This document shows, piece after piece, positions 1-10,790 of a DNA stretch of 36,622 nucleotides. A model generated the notes under the pieces. It was not told the origin of the DNA. It made no database searches and worked only from the letters and a program-made list of their open reading frames with translations. The position numbers and the translations under genes are program-made. Origin of the DNA: Elysia marginata (Eukaryota > Mollusca > Gastropoda > Plakobranchidae). The stretch is taken from contig BMAT01006895.1 of assembly GCA_019649035.1 (NCBI GenBank), forward strand, positions 139,562 to 176,183. Direction: 5' to 3'. How positions within the stretch are numbered: the first letter of the stretch is position 1; each line of letters starts with the position of its first letter.

Positions 1-39
1 TAGCCTATTCTTTATTAATTTTGTTGTGTATTTAAGTCT

Positions 40-144
40 TTCCAACCTAATGCGATAGGATGCGATATAGGGCATTCCGACCTAATGCGATAGGATGCGA
101 TCTAGGGCATTCCAACCTAATGCGATAGAATGCGGTATTGCCGC
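40..144. repeat. Subterminal tandem repeat, three 35-bp units
   Basis: Three direct copies with a 35-bp period start at 40, 75 and 110. Each begins ttccRaccta and contains atgcgatagRatgcg. The first two differ at only a few positions and the third diverges at its end. They lie just inside the left inverted repeat of the piggyBac-like element and partly reuse its sequence. Subterminal arrays of this kind are often transposase-binding sites; that role is inference here. Confidence 0.75.
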
Positions 145-372
145 CATACTGTTTTCCGTTGCCCCATAGCAACGAATTCTCGTCATTGCCGAGACTACCG
201 TGTTGCTTATTAAAAACGAGGCTGAATGGAACTCTCTTGTGCAAAAAACCGCATAATTTTAGGTCTTTCCGTTTAGGAATGAGAGAAAGCGAAACCAGCC
301 CTTCATTCTTGCACTGAACTCAGTCAAGCACGCCTGTTGTCTCACTGACTTTCAAGCTTTCTCCGCATCAAA

Positions 373-588
373 ATGACATTTGAATTTTTGCATTTGATTG
401 ATAGTAATCTGGACGGGAATGATGAATCTGACATTGAAGTAGGAGAAATGGAGGAGGATGAATTTGAGCCTAGACCTAGCTCTAGCTTTAGCCAGCCTAG
501 ACCAGCATCCACCCCAAGTCCAGACGTGGATCTAGATCTAGATCCAGATCCAGCTGTCGAAGAACGGAGTGACACCCTCGTCGATTAG
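373..588 (+). pseudogene. Acidic 71-residue ORF inside the piggyBac-like element
   Basis: An uninterrupted frame begins with ATG and encodes a strongly acidic peptide. It has DxDE-type clusters near residues 15-33 and a Ser/Pro-rich middle. An Asp/Pro repeat (around residues 50-60) comes from tandem gatcta/gatcca hexamers. piggyBac transposases commonly start with a disordered acidic segment, so this may be the N-terminal remnant left after deletion of the catalytic part. No catalytic Asp-containing domain follows before the right inverted repeat. It could equally be a chance frame; the opposite strand is also open over 342-575. Confidence 0.35.
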
Positions 589-1423
589 CAATTCTTTCTC
601 AACTTTTCTTTTGGTGGGCACCCTTCCCAATTCCCGATTCCCCCCTCTTCCTCTCTCTTTGTTTTGATAAATTTCTATACTTTTCGCTGCACACATAAAC
701 TAATTTTTACACCGCTACTATTAGTAAAAATATATTCAACATAATATTTTTCTGAAAGGTCATTATTTCTTCTTTTCATTTCTGTATAATTCAAACACAA
801 AAAATAGATTCACAAAACAAAAAACAACAGAAAATAAGTCATAGGTGACAGGATTTGCAGAAAATTTTGATTTTTTTTCACTTTTGACATTTTTTTTCAC
901 CACTGTATTTTATTTAAAGCACACACATATATATATATATTTAGAAAGCTTATCCATTTCTCTATCTACTGGTATTTTTTTAATAATAAAAAAAATATTT
1001 CAACATTGAAAAAAAAAGCAAAAAAAAAAAAATTTTGTTGATTATAGTTACTTCCTTTACCCTAGGCATCGAGGGTAGTGTTCTAAATATAGCTTAGGCA
1101 TTGAGGGGGGTAAAATCCAGTGGGCCTTAGGTTGGAAAGACTTAAAAGACAATTGATCTGTCTTATTATTTCAAGCAGTTATGAAATAATGCTTACAAAT
1201 TTTAAGTTTTTGATGTAACACAAAAAATACATTTTATATATAACTAACTTGACTTTGTAAGAAATCAAATGTATGGTTGAATCTACAATTTTTAATTAAG
1301 AAATGAATTTGTTCAAATTTTGTTGTGGTGTTAGGCTGTTTAATTCATTTACTGTGTAATGCAAAATGGGCTAATGAAACAAAATGATAAAAAATTAAAT
1401 GTTTTTGTCTGTGCTGTCTCTAG

Positions 1424-1635
1424 GGGAACGTTACCTGACGTTATTGGACAATGAGGGAGGATATGACCATATAGTAAGTCTGATGGAGATGCCAGGGCTT
1501 AACAAGCGGGTCAAGGAAATTTGCCATGAAATTATGAACAAGTTGGTGGAGCACAGAGGCGGGCCTAAAGTGAGTGGTACCGGTGGGGCTACAGAGGTGG
1601 AAAAGATGGAGGTTGGAGATGGGGACTTAAGCTGA
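1424..1635 (+). CDS. Terminal exon of a ZYG11/ZER1-like armadillo protein
   Basis: A pyrimidine-rich acceptor (tgtctgtgctgtctctag) ends at 1423. The open frame then runs about 70 residues to TGA at 1633-1635. It reads GERYLTLLDNEGGYDHIVSL at its start, then a helical stretch ending NKLVEHRGG, then a Gly/Glu-rich tail. The pattern Y-x-x-LL-x-x-EGG-x-x-x-x followed by two amphipathic helices matches, from memory, the last armadillo-type repeat of ZYG11A/B and ZER1. Those are CUL2-RING ubiquitin ligase substrate receptors that recognise N-terminal glycine degrons. The rest of the gene lies upstream of base 1. The ATG at 1399 is inside the intron and is not a start. The family call rests on one short repeat, so another ARM/HEAT protein is possible. 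Confidence 0.55.
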
Positions 1636-4600
1636 TAGGATGGATCCATTTTTTGAAGTACACATTGATATTGCTAATAGATGATTGTAATTTTCAAGTG
1701 CAAAACTTTTCAAAGCATGAATTGAGTGACAGCAGGTTGTCATAAACAAAATTTGTTAGGGCAGATTGGCAAAGGAGACAGTAAATTGTGATGATTTGTC
1801 ATTTTTTGGAAGGCAGCTAAGAGCAATGGATAAATTCTCTTCAAAAGTTTTAAGGAATAGAGTGTGAATTAGCTAAACACCAGCACCGCTCAAATCGTCA
1901 ATGATGTATGGAAGTATTTTTCATTGAAAAATCAAGCTGGAAATGGATTAACGGAAAAAATGATGTTTAGTTCTTCCCTGTCATGGTTCATAATAAATGC
2001 ATGAAACTATATGAGCACTCACAACTTTTTCTTCAGCTTAAACATATAACTTAGCTCAAAATATTTTTGTATTCACTGCCCTGTAACAATTCTGTGCAAA
2101 TTGTTTTCTTAAAAATGGCATCACAAAGGATGCATGTAAGCTTTGACAAAGAACAAAATATGTGGGCTTTGTAAGAAACAGTAGTAGATACATTTTTAAA
2201 ACTGTTATCCTCAAAAAGAATAAATATCGGTTGGGGAAGAAAGATAAAATCTTCAATTTGTTGGCATTAGGTGAGATACCACAAGTATTTTATTTGGTCT
2301 TCTAGCCTTTTCACTTTCAAGTGGTAAGCATACTCTTTGCAGTGGCCTAATTATCATGTTTTAATTCCTAAATTGTTTTTTACTTTATCCAAATGGAAAG
2401 AAATAAGTCTCCATAGGTAAAATAGACTTAAACAATTTTTGTATATTACAGCAAAAATTTAGCTTGCTGAAATAGTTATTGTTTTTGTATTCGGATGGAT
2501 ATTTTTAGTAGAAGTAGAACATGATAATGTATTTAAGTTTCTAAAAAAATGGATTCAGACTCCTTCATTCACATAAATAGAGAAGTCCTGTAGACTTGAT
2601 TAGATGAAGAAAAGGCCCAAAGCTTCTCCAGCATGCATATTTTAAAAATGATAGGCCCATGTCTCAAGTCTTGGGTGATTTTTCTGATATTGAATTTGTC
2701 TTCTTACAAATTCTTTCTGTTTTGAACCAGACATTTTTCTGACCTTCCAAAATATAAAAAATGTCTCAAAATTATCCATACTCTGTAGAGAGATATTAAA
2801 ACTTGTTGATTTAATGTTTGTAGGAAAAAATAGACCTTTGAATAGCATTTTCTGAAGGAAGGAATTTACTTCTGACTTATTCACCCTGGATGCGAAACAA
2901 CTAGGAGCCTATATGATCGTGAAATATTGCAGATAGGGAAACTGTTTCAAAGTGTATTAAAAGACTTGCTGTGTTAGGGGGTCAAGGAGACTGCAGCCTC
3001 ACTAGCATATCATGATAGACCAAACCAATAAATGGTGAGCTTTATTTCTCCATGATGTAATTTTGAAAAAATCCCTGTGATGATGCTGTTTGAGCCCCTA
3101 TGAATATGGGAAATGGTCTAAATTTACCTACATGCTTCTGTCATTTTGATCATTCTTTTGGCCTGCATAATTTTCATAAAGAAGTAAACTGTACATACAT
3201 ACTTGCACTTTGATTTCTTTTGTGGAATGTGGGGCGTATTGGACATTACTTTACATTGTCAGTTAATTTTTTTCTTAAAGCTATTCAGCATTTACTCATT
3301 CTTTTTAGTCTGCTTCACACATGTTGTCAGCCTTTTTGAGCTCCTTCTAAACTCTGCCCTTCTTCAAGGTTTCATAGATGGTGGCTTATATTATGCTGAT
3401 GAATGATTTGTTTAAAAAAAAAAGAAGACCTGTATAAAATAAACCACAGATAATTTGTTACAACTTTGGTGAAACAAATGTCTCGTTCATATGTATTTTG
3501 ATAGTACTTTTTTTTGGACATTGCAAAGTTAATTGAGGAGTGTTATTTGTGTTAAAGGTAATAATAAAATACATCTGGGCAATGAGAAAGATCTACCCTT
3601 TTAGAATTTTGTGCTCCTTTTGTAAAAAAAAAAGTATTTCATGGATTCAGTAACTATTCAAAAATGAAAACATGGCTCTTAACTAATAATCTCAACATGA
3701 GATTGGATTGGTGTCTCAAATATTTATTTCTTTGATTCTGTGTGTTCTTTAACCAGCTTGATAAATTGCATTGTTTAGCTGATCATGCATTGGTATTCAA
3801 CCAATATATTTCTTTCTTGTAAAACTTTATTTTTCATTTAGGAATACTAGGATCTGAAACGAATTCATTTGCCTGTCTGTAATCCTTTCAAACAGGAATG
3901 CTACCAGCACAATTTTTAGTCAATATATTTGCATATAAGATTTCAATTGTATAGAACTTTGCTGGTATAAATATTTTAATGTCAGGTAATGTCAGAAAGC
4001 TTGAAATTATTTAGAACTTTGCTGTTAATAAGCTTGTTTTGAAATGCCTTTGATTTGGTAGGGCAATCTTAATTATCAAGGTCTTTATCTAGTCTTGTGA
4101 GATGTTTCTATAACCTTCATGATAAGTTATGTAGACTTGCTGCAAGGATTTAAAATTTCTCCTTTTTTATGTAAACAATTACAATTTAAAGTTTCATGTG
4201 ACAATTTTTTTTAAAGTTTATTATTTTCTCATATTCTTGATAAATTAATTAAGTATTACTCTTTGCTGGCTGACATGAAGTTGAAAAATTAGTTGCCGAA
4301 TAAAGTGAGTTACAGTAGAAATGTTTGAAATATAATTTACTTTCTGTATGTTTTTCACAAATTTTACTTTCTGTCACCAGTTACATGTTACAGCCAGCAA
4401 CAGGATTTTTCATTGCTCACCATCATTATGTGTTTTCATTGTATCTCATGCAGCTATTTATGTCATAAACTTTCATTTATATGTCACTGTGTCTTGTAAC
4501 TGATTTGTAACAATACCTTTAGTGGAATTAAATGTATGAAATGCAGGGTGGGCCCTTCTCTGGAAAGAAGGGGTTCTTGTGATAATGATTTACCGTATAT

Positions 4601-5060
4601 GTTTCATGGAAATAGCTGCTGTATAAACTGTGTTATTTCGATTTCAGATTTTATGGTTTTAATTATTTTGTACAGACTCAAATATATATATATATTACTC
4701 AAGCTAGCAATCTGGCATACAGTACATTAATTTTGGAGCTATTGTTGAAGAGATGTCTGCACCATTTTTGCCTTTGTAATGTAAATAATGTTGAATAAGA
4801 ATTTGAATCCACCACAAAAACAATTAAGTTGGTCATTAATGCCACCCACTTAGATGCTTCAAGGTTTGTAAAGCTCTTGTCTGTTGGTGAAATTGTACAT
4901 GAAATTACATCTCCAAAACATATTATTTGTCATCATAGGACTTTTTCAGCTAGCTTTCTTCATTATTGCAATGATTATTTCAATTGATTGTAAATGTGCT
5001 TGTAAATTGTACGGGTCAGTGTAACTAAAAAGAAATAATAAAACTTTGTTGAGTGTAAAT
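1636..5060 (+). other. Long 3' UTR of the ZYG11-like gene (inferred)
   Basis: No credible coding region occurs on either strand over 3.4 kb. The sequence is AT-rich and poor in stop-free frames, as expected for a 3' UTR. AATAAA signals occur at 3438-3443 and 5037-5042, with others between, allowing short and long transcript ends. The last is followed by a GT-rich stretch (tttgttgagtgt), as at real cleavage sites. The UTR extent is inference; a shorter 3' end plus intergenic DNA would look the same. Confidence 0.45.
5037..5042 (+). terminator. AATAAA poly(A) signal, plus strand
   Basis: A canonical hexamer is followed by a GT-rich element about 5-20 bases later. It is the best candidate for the 3' end of the plus-strand ZYG11-like transcript. 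Confidence 0.5.
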
Positions 5061-5092
5061 CATGAGCAACTGCGAAATTTTCTTCAGTGATT

Positions 5093-5098
5093 TTTATT
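5093..5098 (-). terminator. AATAAA poly(A) signal, minus strand
   Basis: TTTATT on the plus strand reads as AATAAA on the minus strand. It suits a minus-strand transcript ending near 5075, tail-to-tail with the plus-strand gene only tens of bases away. It is probably the 3' end of the transcript whose last exon starts at 6014. Confidence 0.4.
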
Positions 5099-5839
5099 CA
5101 AAGAACTTGTAATCACAAATCCAAAAAAAACCAACTAGAAACACTTTATGTCCTATATGATAAACATCAATAATTACACAGAAACAGGAACAAATTACAA
5201 GCAAGGTAGCTTAGCAGGAAATAATCTACAATAATTTTGATTTTATATAAGGGGGTTTCATAAACTTATGTGAAATCATTATTACTTGACACATTTTTAT
5301 TGTACCTCATTCAAACTTACACTGAAGTTCCTCACACTACTTTTCAACTCAGTTATCTTGAAGATTAATATTTTTAACAATAGGCCTATATTTTTCTGAG
5401 CTTCCAAACCTTATAGCTTGTATAGAAATATCAAAATTTTGTTACAACATAATACAAACCATGTTGGTTTAAAATATTGAGAAAAAAGATCAGCTATAAA
5501 ATCTGCTTTTAATAAAGTTTTTCCAATTAAATTTCCGACATTCAACTCAGTCTTAATTTAGACTGGTATCAAGACTCGTGAAAACAATCGCGTTAACTAG
5601 AATATGGGTTGGATTTTTCCCCAGTTGCCACAACAAATCTATGGCTATAATTATTTCAAATGCTATGACTGACAATTTTCACATTACTTTCACATCAGTT
5701 TCTGAACAACCCTCATAGATAGTCATACAGTCAATTATAAAGGCAAGTGCTTCAAAAGCACATCTGGTTGTAATGGAATTTTTCTTCACAACTTTCTTAT
5801 CCCTTAGAAACACTACAGTTGTCTAGTAAGTAGTAGCAG

Positions 5840-6014
5840 TTAGTGAATAGATCTATATTGACCTTTCCACGTCACACTGCATCTGTTGGATGCGAGGCTG
5901 TTCAATTCCGCCCATACACTGTATCTAGTTGATAAATCTAGATTTCCGTTTTGAGCAGAGCTGCATTGCACAGATCCCATATTTTCACTCGATTCGGACA
6001 CAATTTTCCGGCAC
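5840..6014 (-). CDS. Candidate terminal coding exon, gene unknown
   Basis: On the minus strand an excellent acceptor (tttcctttctgctttag) ends at 6015, so an exon would start at 6014. Two frames are possible. With one base carried in from the previous exon, the frame is open for 25 codons to a stop ending at 5938 (ends CNAALLKTEI). With two bases carried in, it is open for 57 codons to TAA at 5842-5840 (ends KGQYRSIH). Neither peptide is recognised. The minus-strand poly(A) signal at 5098-5093 supports a 3' exon here. Upstream minus-strand exons are unknown: it could belong to an unseen gene, be a 3' UTR exon, or be an alternative end of the peroxiredoxin gene. Confidence 0.3.
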
Positions 6015-6019
6015 CTAAA

Positions 6020-8917
6020 GCAGAAAGGAAATAATGATATGTTAAATATTTTTCAAACCATTTTTCTGTCTCCAAAAATGTTTCTGCTTGTAAAACACTT
6101 TTTACATTTTGTTTTTTTTTCATTTAAGTGCAACTGTAGCTGTTTAACTGGGAATTGAGTTTTACTAAATGCATATCCACACAAAGTGTTTGCAGATTAA
6201 AAAGAATGTAAGTGAATCATAGTTCACAGCCCTACCAAACATATGAAGGTTTCTTGCTTTAACATTGGCATGCTCTTTAACCATTGGGTGTAAATGACAA
6301 TCAGTGCAGCAAAGAACCGTTGGTACATCAATGGCAAACCAAAATATTCAGCATGCTTCATTTTCTGGTTTTCCCTTTCACTCATTCACTGAAATTACCA
6401 GGTGCCGGCGAGTGGCGCTTAATTATCTCATTATGGACAGCCAGGAATAAAATAAGGTCACATAACTTTTTAAAACTATTAAGTAAGGGAATGAAATTTG
6501 AAAATAGTATTCAAAATAAGCCATTGGAGACTTAAAAAACAACTGATTACCACATTGCTGCCTTTTATTCTTTCTATAAAATGCTTGAGCAACTATTCAA
6601 TGTTCTGAAAGCCTATAATGGCTATATTAGATGTGTTACTTTAGCTGCTGTAGACCTTCTACCACCAGCGTTAGAGCCTTGTCTGTGGACTACATCAGCT
6701 AAAAGTAAAACAGTCTAAATTTAGTGAAGGCTACAAATATCCCACCATTATGGCTTCATTATTAAAACAGAATAGAACAGAAGAGCTTTTGGAAAATAAA
6801 ATCTAAAGACTTTTAATTGCTCGGGTGAGTCTTCAAAATGTGGTGGAATTTGCGATTTATGTGAGGGTGTTTGATACTGAAGTAAGCAAAGATGGTTTTC
6901 TTTCTTTATTTCTGCAGCTAAAATCACTCAGATAGCCAGAGCTCATCGACAAAAACACAAACTCTGCCATTGAATATGAACTGAACGTAACAAATGAAGG
7001 AAATTTCAAGGCATGACTAGAAGTAAACGTTTGGTGTACATAAATGCGTCACATCAGGGGTTCACCAATGCTGGTTTGTCATTGATATACCCGTACCAGC
7101 TTTAAATCAATGCAATTCCACCATTAGGTCTAAATGGAGCTTACAAAAGAAGTATTTTGTAAAGTTTGGTAATTCGTTTTTTTTTATTTCCCCCCAAAAC
7201 ATGCATGTGCGGGGAATAACTTGCCAGCCAGCCAACTTAGTGCCCACAAGATTAATAGAATATAAAAACATGTGATGTGAAAAGATTAAAGAGAATAGTG
7301 GATCACTAAATGCACAATAATGAACTCATAGAAAAGGGGAAACGTTACTGGTACTTCATAGAGATGAAAGTTTTCAGATTTTTGCAGGAATTCCAAATTT
7401 TAACAACTTTCCGTGACAAAAAATTGAGCAGGGAAATTTGAAAACTTAATTGATATAGAAAGCCCTCCGAACTTATATTAATTTCTTGCTTTTTTGTGCA
7501 TGAGGTGCTTGCATCCCTGTCTTCAAAATCAACCAATCACAAGGACACGACTTTGCACAATACATGTAATATGAAGCTTGGTTTAGAGTTGTAATTTCTA
7601 TTGTGAGGAGATCAAGAGAGTGGAGTCGCTGGACATTGCAGGCGAGGGTGAAGTTTTGATATTAAAATAGAAAAAGTGTATGGCGCTGGAAACGGTGCAA
7701 ACTTTAATTAACACATTGAACTACAGGATTTGGGGTTGATGAGCAGGCCAAACAGCCAAATGTCAATGTCACAATCATGGCTTTCCACAGATCCATGATT
7801 TTGGGGGCCAAATGAAGAATTTCCTCATTTATAGGGGTTAAACATCCCACATCAGCTGGTTTGGGAGTAAGCTTACTTGTGGTTAAAATTGTTGCTTTCT
7901 CAACCCGTGGAGTCGCTACTAGAAGCTGGCATTGACTATGCCCTCGATTTGAAAAATAATCCACACCTTTAGGTATACATGTCTGTTTTGTTCATGCAGA
8001 TTTGATTATTTATGAGTTGCAATTGCAGTCAACTCTGCTTTATCATGAGTCTTATTGAAGACCCAGTCTAGAGAGTAAACTTGCCCAAATGTTTTCCCCT
8101 TTACTCATCAAAGCCCCTTCCCCTCCCTTTGTTCGCTCTCCTGCTATCTTTCCCACGCATCTTTTTTATCTTTTTGTAAATCCTCACTTGCTTAGTCCTC
8201 TCATGCGTTCTCTATCTTTTGAAATCACCATTTTTATTTATTTATTTATATTTTTTTTTTTGGGGGGGGGGTCCTTGCTCCCTCTCTACCTGTCCCTATC
8301 ATCTTTTTTAGTGAGCGTGGATAGGTCTTTATCTAATCCTAGACTTTTGCCTTTCTTTTTTGCCCATCCCTCGTTATTCTACCTTCTCTGATCCATTAAT
8401 CAGGAACTGATTCAGACCTTGAAAATACAACAAAAACTAGAGTGGTTCTTTGAAAACCTTCAAATGTAGTGTAATCATGTAAATATTTGGCCAAGGAGCA
8501 TTAAATCAGGGTTTTCAAAATAGTTTTCAGAGTTGTCCAAATGCCGCTAATATCCCTAAATAAAATTTCCTGTGATCAATTTACAAGACTCTATTGTCAT
8601 TAATTGTTGTGGTCAGTACACACTGTCAAGGATGCGGATGGCTGCACTTACAGTTACATGCCAACAAACTCATTACTGACATTAGTGACAATAATTTGCA
8701 ATGAGGAAACAGTCTGGCCAATTTATGCTCACACTTGCATTAAAATGATTAATCTGATGGTAAAGATGCAGAAGATAAGAATAAAGTAAACCAATCTGGG
8801 CCCGACTTATTTTGCCCAAAGTTTACATACATATACCACTGTAAAGAAAAATAAAGAAAAAGGACCAAAAACCTCCTTCATTTTATATAGGATTTATCTT
8901 AAGCCTTCACTACCCTA
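6020..8917. other. AT-rich non-coding stretch
   Basis: No convincing exon, RNA gene or mobile element was found on either strand. Open frames are short and lack good splice contexts. The longest minus-strand one (7964-7704, 86 codons) is unrecognised. A pyrimidine-rich, low-complexity tract with T and G runs occupies roughly 8089-8400 and produces a spurious hydrophobic 100-codon frame. Confidence 0.5.
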
Positions 8918-10790
8918 GCATCATCATCATCAGGTGCCCTGCTCCATAACATTGGCGATCAGTCTTCTCCACTCCTGGCGCATCTTTGTCTTCTGCAGCA
9001 TCGCTACCACACTGCCCATACCAAGCCACTTTGCCATGCCATCAGTCAGCTTCTCTCTCTGTCTACCTCTACAGCGTCTACCCGTCATCATTCCCGTTAT
9101 TATCAAGTTTTCTAGTTTTTCCTGTCTCATGATGGCCAAAAAAGGTTGCTTGTCTTTTGCGTATTTTATCTAAAAGAGATCGTTTACTTTGTGCCTCTTG
9201 TAGCACTCTTTCATTTGTTTTCTTTGCTGTCCAAGGTATCTTCAACATTCGTCGGAGAAACCACATTTCTATTGCTTCAAGCTTCTTTTTAAATTTGTTT
9301 GTGATTATCCAGGCTTCACTACCGTACATCAGTATTGGTTCTATGTAGCATTCTAGAACTCTTTTTCTTGTCCGAATCGATACATATGGATTTGTAAGTA
9401 TTGACTTCATTTTCTGAAATGTCTTTGCTTGAGCTATTCTTGCTTGGATCTCTGTGTCGCTTCTGCCATCACTTAAAATCAATGTTCCAAGATATTTAAA
9501 GTTTTCTCTCTGAGTGAGTTTATTTTTGTTTACTGTCACATTAACAGGTAGAGAGTTGGCGTTCCTGCTAATGACCATCACCTCTGTCTTTTTGCTGCTC
9601 AGTTCAAGTCCTTTCCTTTGACTCTCCGAATAGACAACATCAAGGAGTTTTTGTAAATCACTTTCATTTTCTGCAATGAGGACAGTGTCATCCGCGTATC
9701 TCAGATTGTTAATATTATGACCTCCCACTTTTATCCCAGGGTAATCCTCAATGTGACGCATAATAACTTCACTATATAGTGAGAAGAGATCAGGGGATAG
9801 GACACATCCTTGCCGAACCTCTTTTGAAATGAACTCACTTCCCCTTCTACTCTAATTGCTGCTGTTTGCTCCCAGTACATATATATTCTTTATGATTCTT
9901 AAGTCCTTTCAATCTATGTGAAGATGAGCTAGCACTTTAATTATCTCATCATGGCGTACTCTGTCAAACGCCTTTGTGTAATCGATTAAGCATAAGTACA
10001 CATCTTTTTGTACCTACAATGCTCTTTCAATCAGGACTCGCAGAGTAAAAACTGCATTTGTTATGCTCTTGCCTTCTACAAAACCACATTGTTCTGCCGC
10101 TATCTCAGGTTCAATTTTATTTCTCACTCTCATCATAATTACTCTGAGAAGTATTTTTGTTATATGGCTCATCAGAATGATGGTACGATGATGTTCACAT
10201 TCAACAGCTCCAGGCTTCTTTGGAAGCTCTATGAATATTGATTTAGAAATATCTGCTGGAATATTGCCTGTTTCATGAATGTTGTTGAGAAGTGCGGTTA
10301 CTTGTTCAGTACCATAGTCTTCAAGTGCTTCAATTAACTCTATGGAGACCCCATCTGGGCCTGTCGCTTTCCCGGTTTTCATCTTTCTTATTGCTGAGCG
10401 TACTTCATCCTCCAAGATCGGCAGACCTTCAAAATTTCTTTTCATAACGTCATGATCTTTTCTGTCGTCATCAAAGAGCTCACCTATATTTTCAGCCCAA
10501 CGTTCCAGTAGTTTTTCTTTTCCCATTATGATATCACCGTTTTTTGCTTTTAAGCACCCTGAAGGTGAACATGTTTTCTTTCCCACTACTTCCTCTATGG
10601 TCTTATATATCATGTGCTGTTTATTATTTTGTTGTTGATCAATTTCTTTGCATTTGCTGTTGAGCCATACTTCTTTGGCTTCGTCACATTTCTTTCTTAT
10701 TACCCTGTGTAGGTTTTCATAAACTTCTTTGTCTTCTTCGCCTGTCTTCTTTTGTCCATTAGATCTAGTATTTCATCAGTCATATAAAAA
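8918..10790 (-). mobile_element. Decayed non-LTR retrotransposon (LINE, RTE/jockey-like)
   Basis: A reverse-transcriptase region is recognisable on the minus strand, broken into several frames. The 3' end is a TGA/GAT triplet run (8919-8932 region) directly after the coding part, as in LINEs that end in short microsatellites rather than long poly(A). The 5' part, with endonuclease, is absent, which is typical 5' truncation. No clear target-site duplication was found. The clade is uncertain: the C-terminal GRRCRGRQREK...DGMAKWLG block and the triplet tail suggest an RTE-like or related LINE of invertebrates. Confidence 0.85.
8930..10778 (-). pseudogene. LINE reverse transcriptase, frameshifted and stop-broken
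   Basis: Reading 5' to 3' on the minus strand: a lysine-rich lead-in (10778 to about 10620, frameshift near 10735) is followed by the thumb-proximal and finger region to 10014, with KATGPDGVSIELIEAL and an AEQCGFVEGKS motif. Next comes RT motif A (DYTKAFDRVRHDEII, near 9990-9945) in another frame. The RQGC..SPDLFSLY motif follows (about 9830-9780), then the catalytic YADD box (9698-9687). A long C-terminal region with SEAWIITN and W-rich zinc-knuckle-like segments precedes a frameshift near 9130 and the terminal part to 8930. Several frameshifts and at least one internal stop (after HLHID) mean no functional enzyme. Confidence 0.85.

Larger units (their letters stand above)
36..1141. mobile_element. 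Non-autonomous piggyBac-like DNA transposon
   Basis: The ends are perfect 15-bp terminal inverted repeats: gtctttccaacctaa at 36-50 and its reverse complement at 1127-1141. Both are flanked directly by TTAA (32-35 and 1142-1145). TTAA target duplication with short inverted ends is the hallmark of the piggyBac superfamily. The 1.1-kb interior has no transposase catalytic domain, only one short acidic reading frame, so the copy cannot move by itself. It sits upstream of a terminal coding exon, in what should be an intron of that plus-strand gene. The superfamily follows from the TTAA and end structure; the family name is not known. Confidence 0.82.

Noticed and set aside
7704-7964. 86-codon minus-strand frame as a coding exon
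   Set aside because: No recognisable family, weak splice sites and composition like the surrounding intergenic DNA.
8089-8391. 100-residue hydrophobic plus-strand frame
   Set aside because: Low-complexity pyrimidine-rich DNA; F/L/S/P bias follows from base composition.
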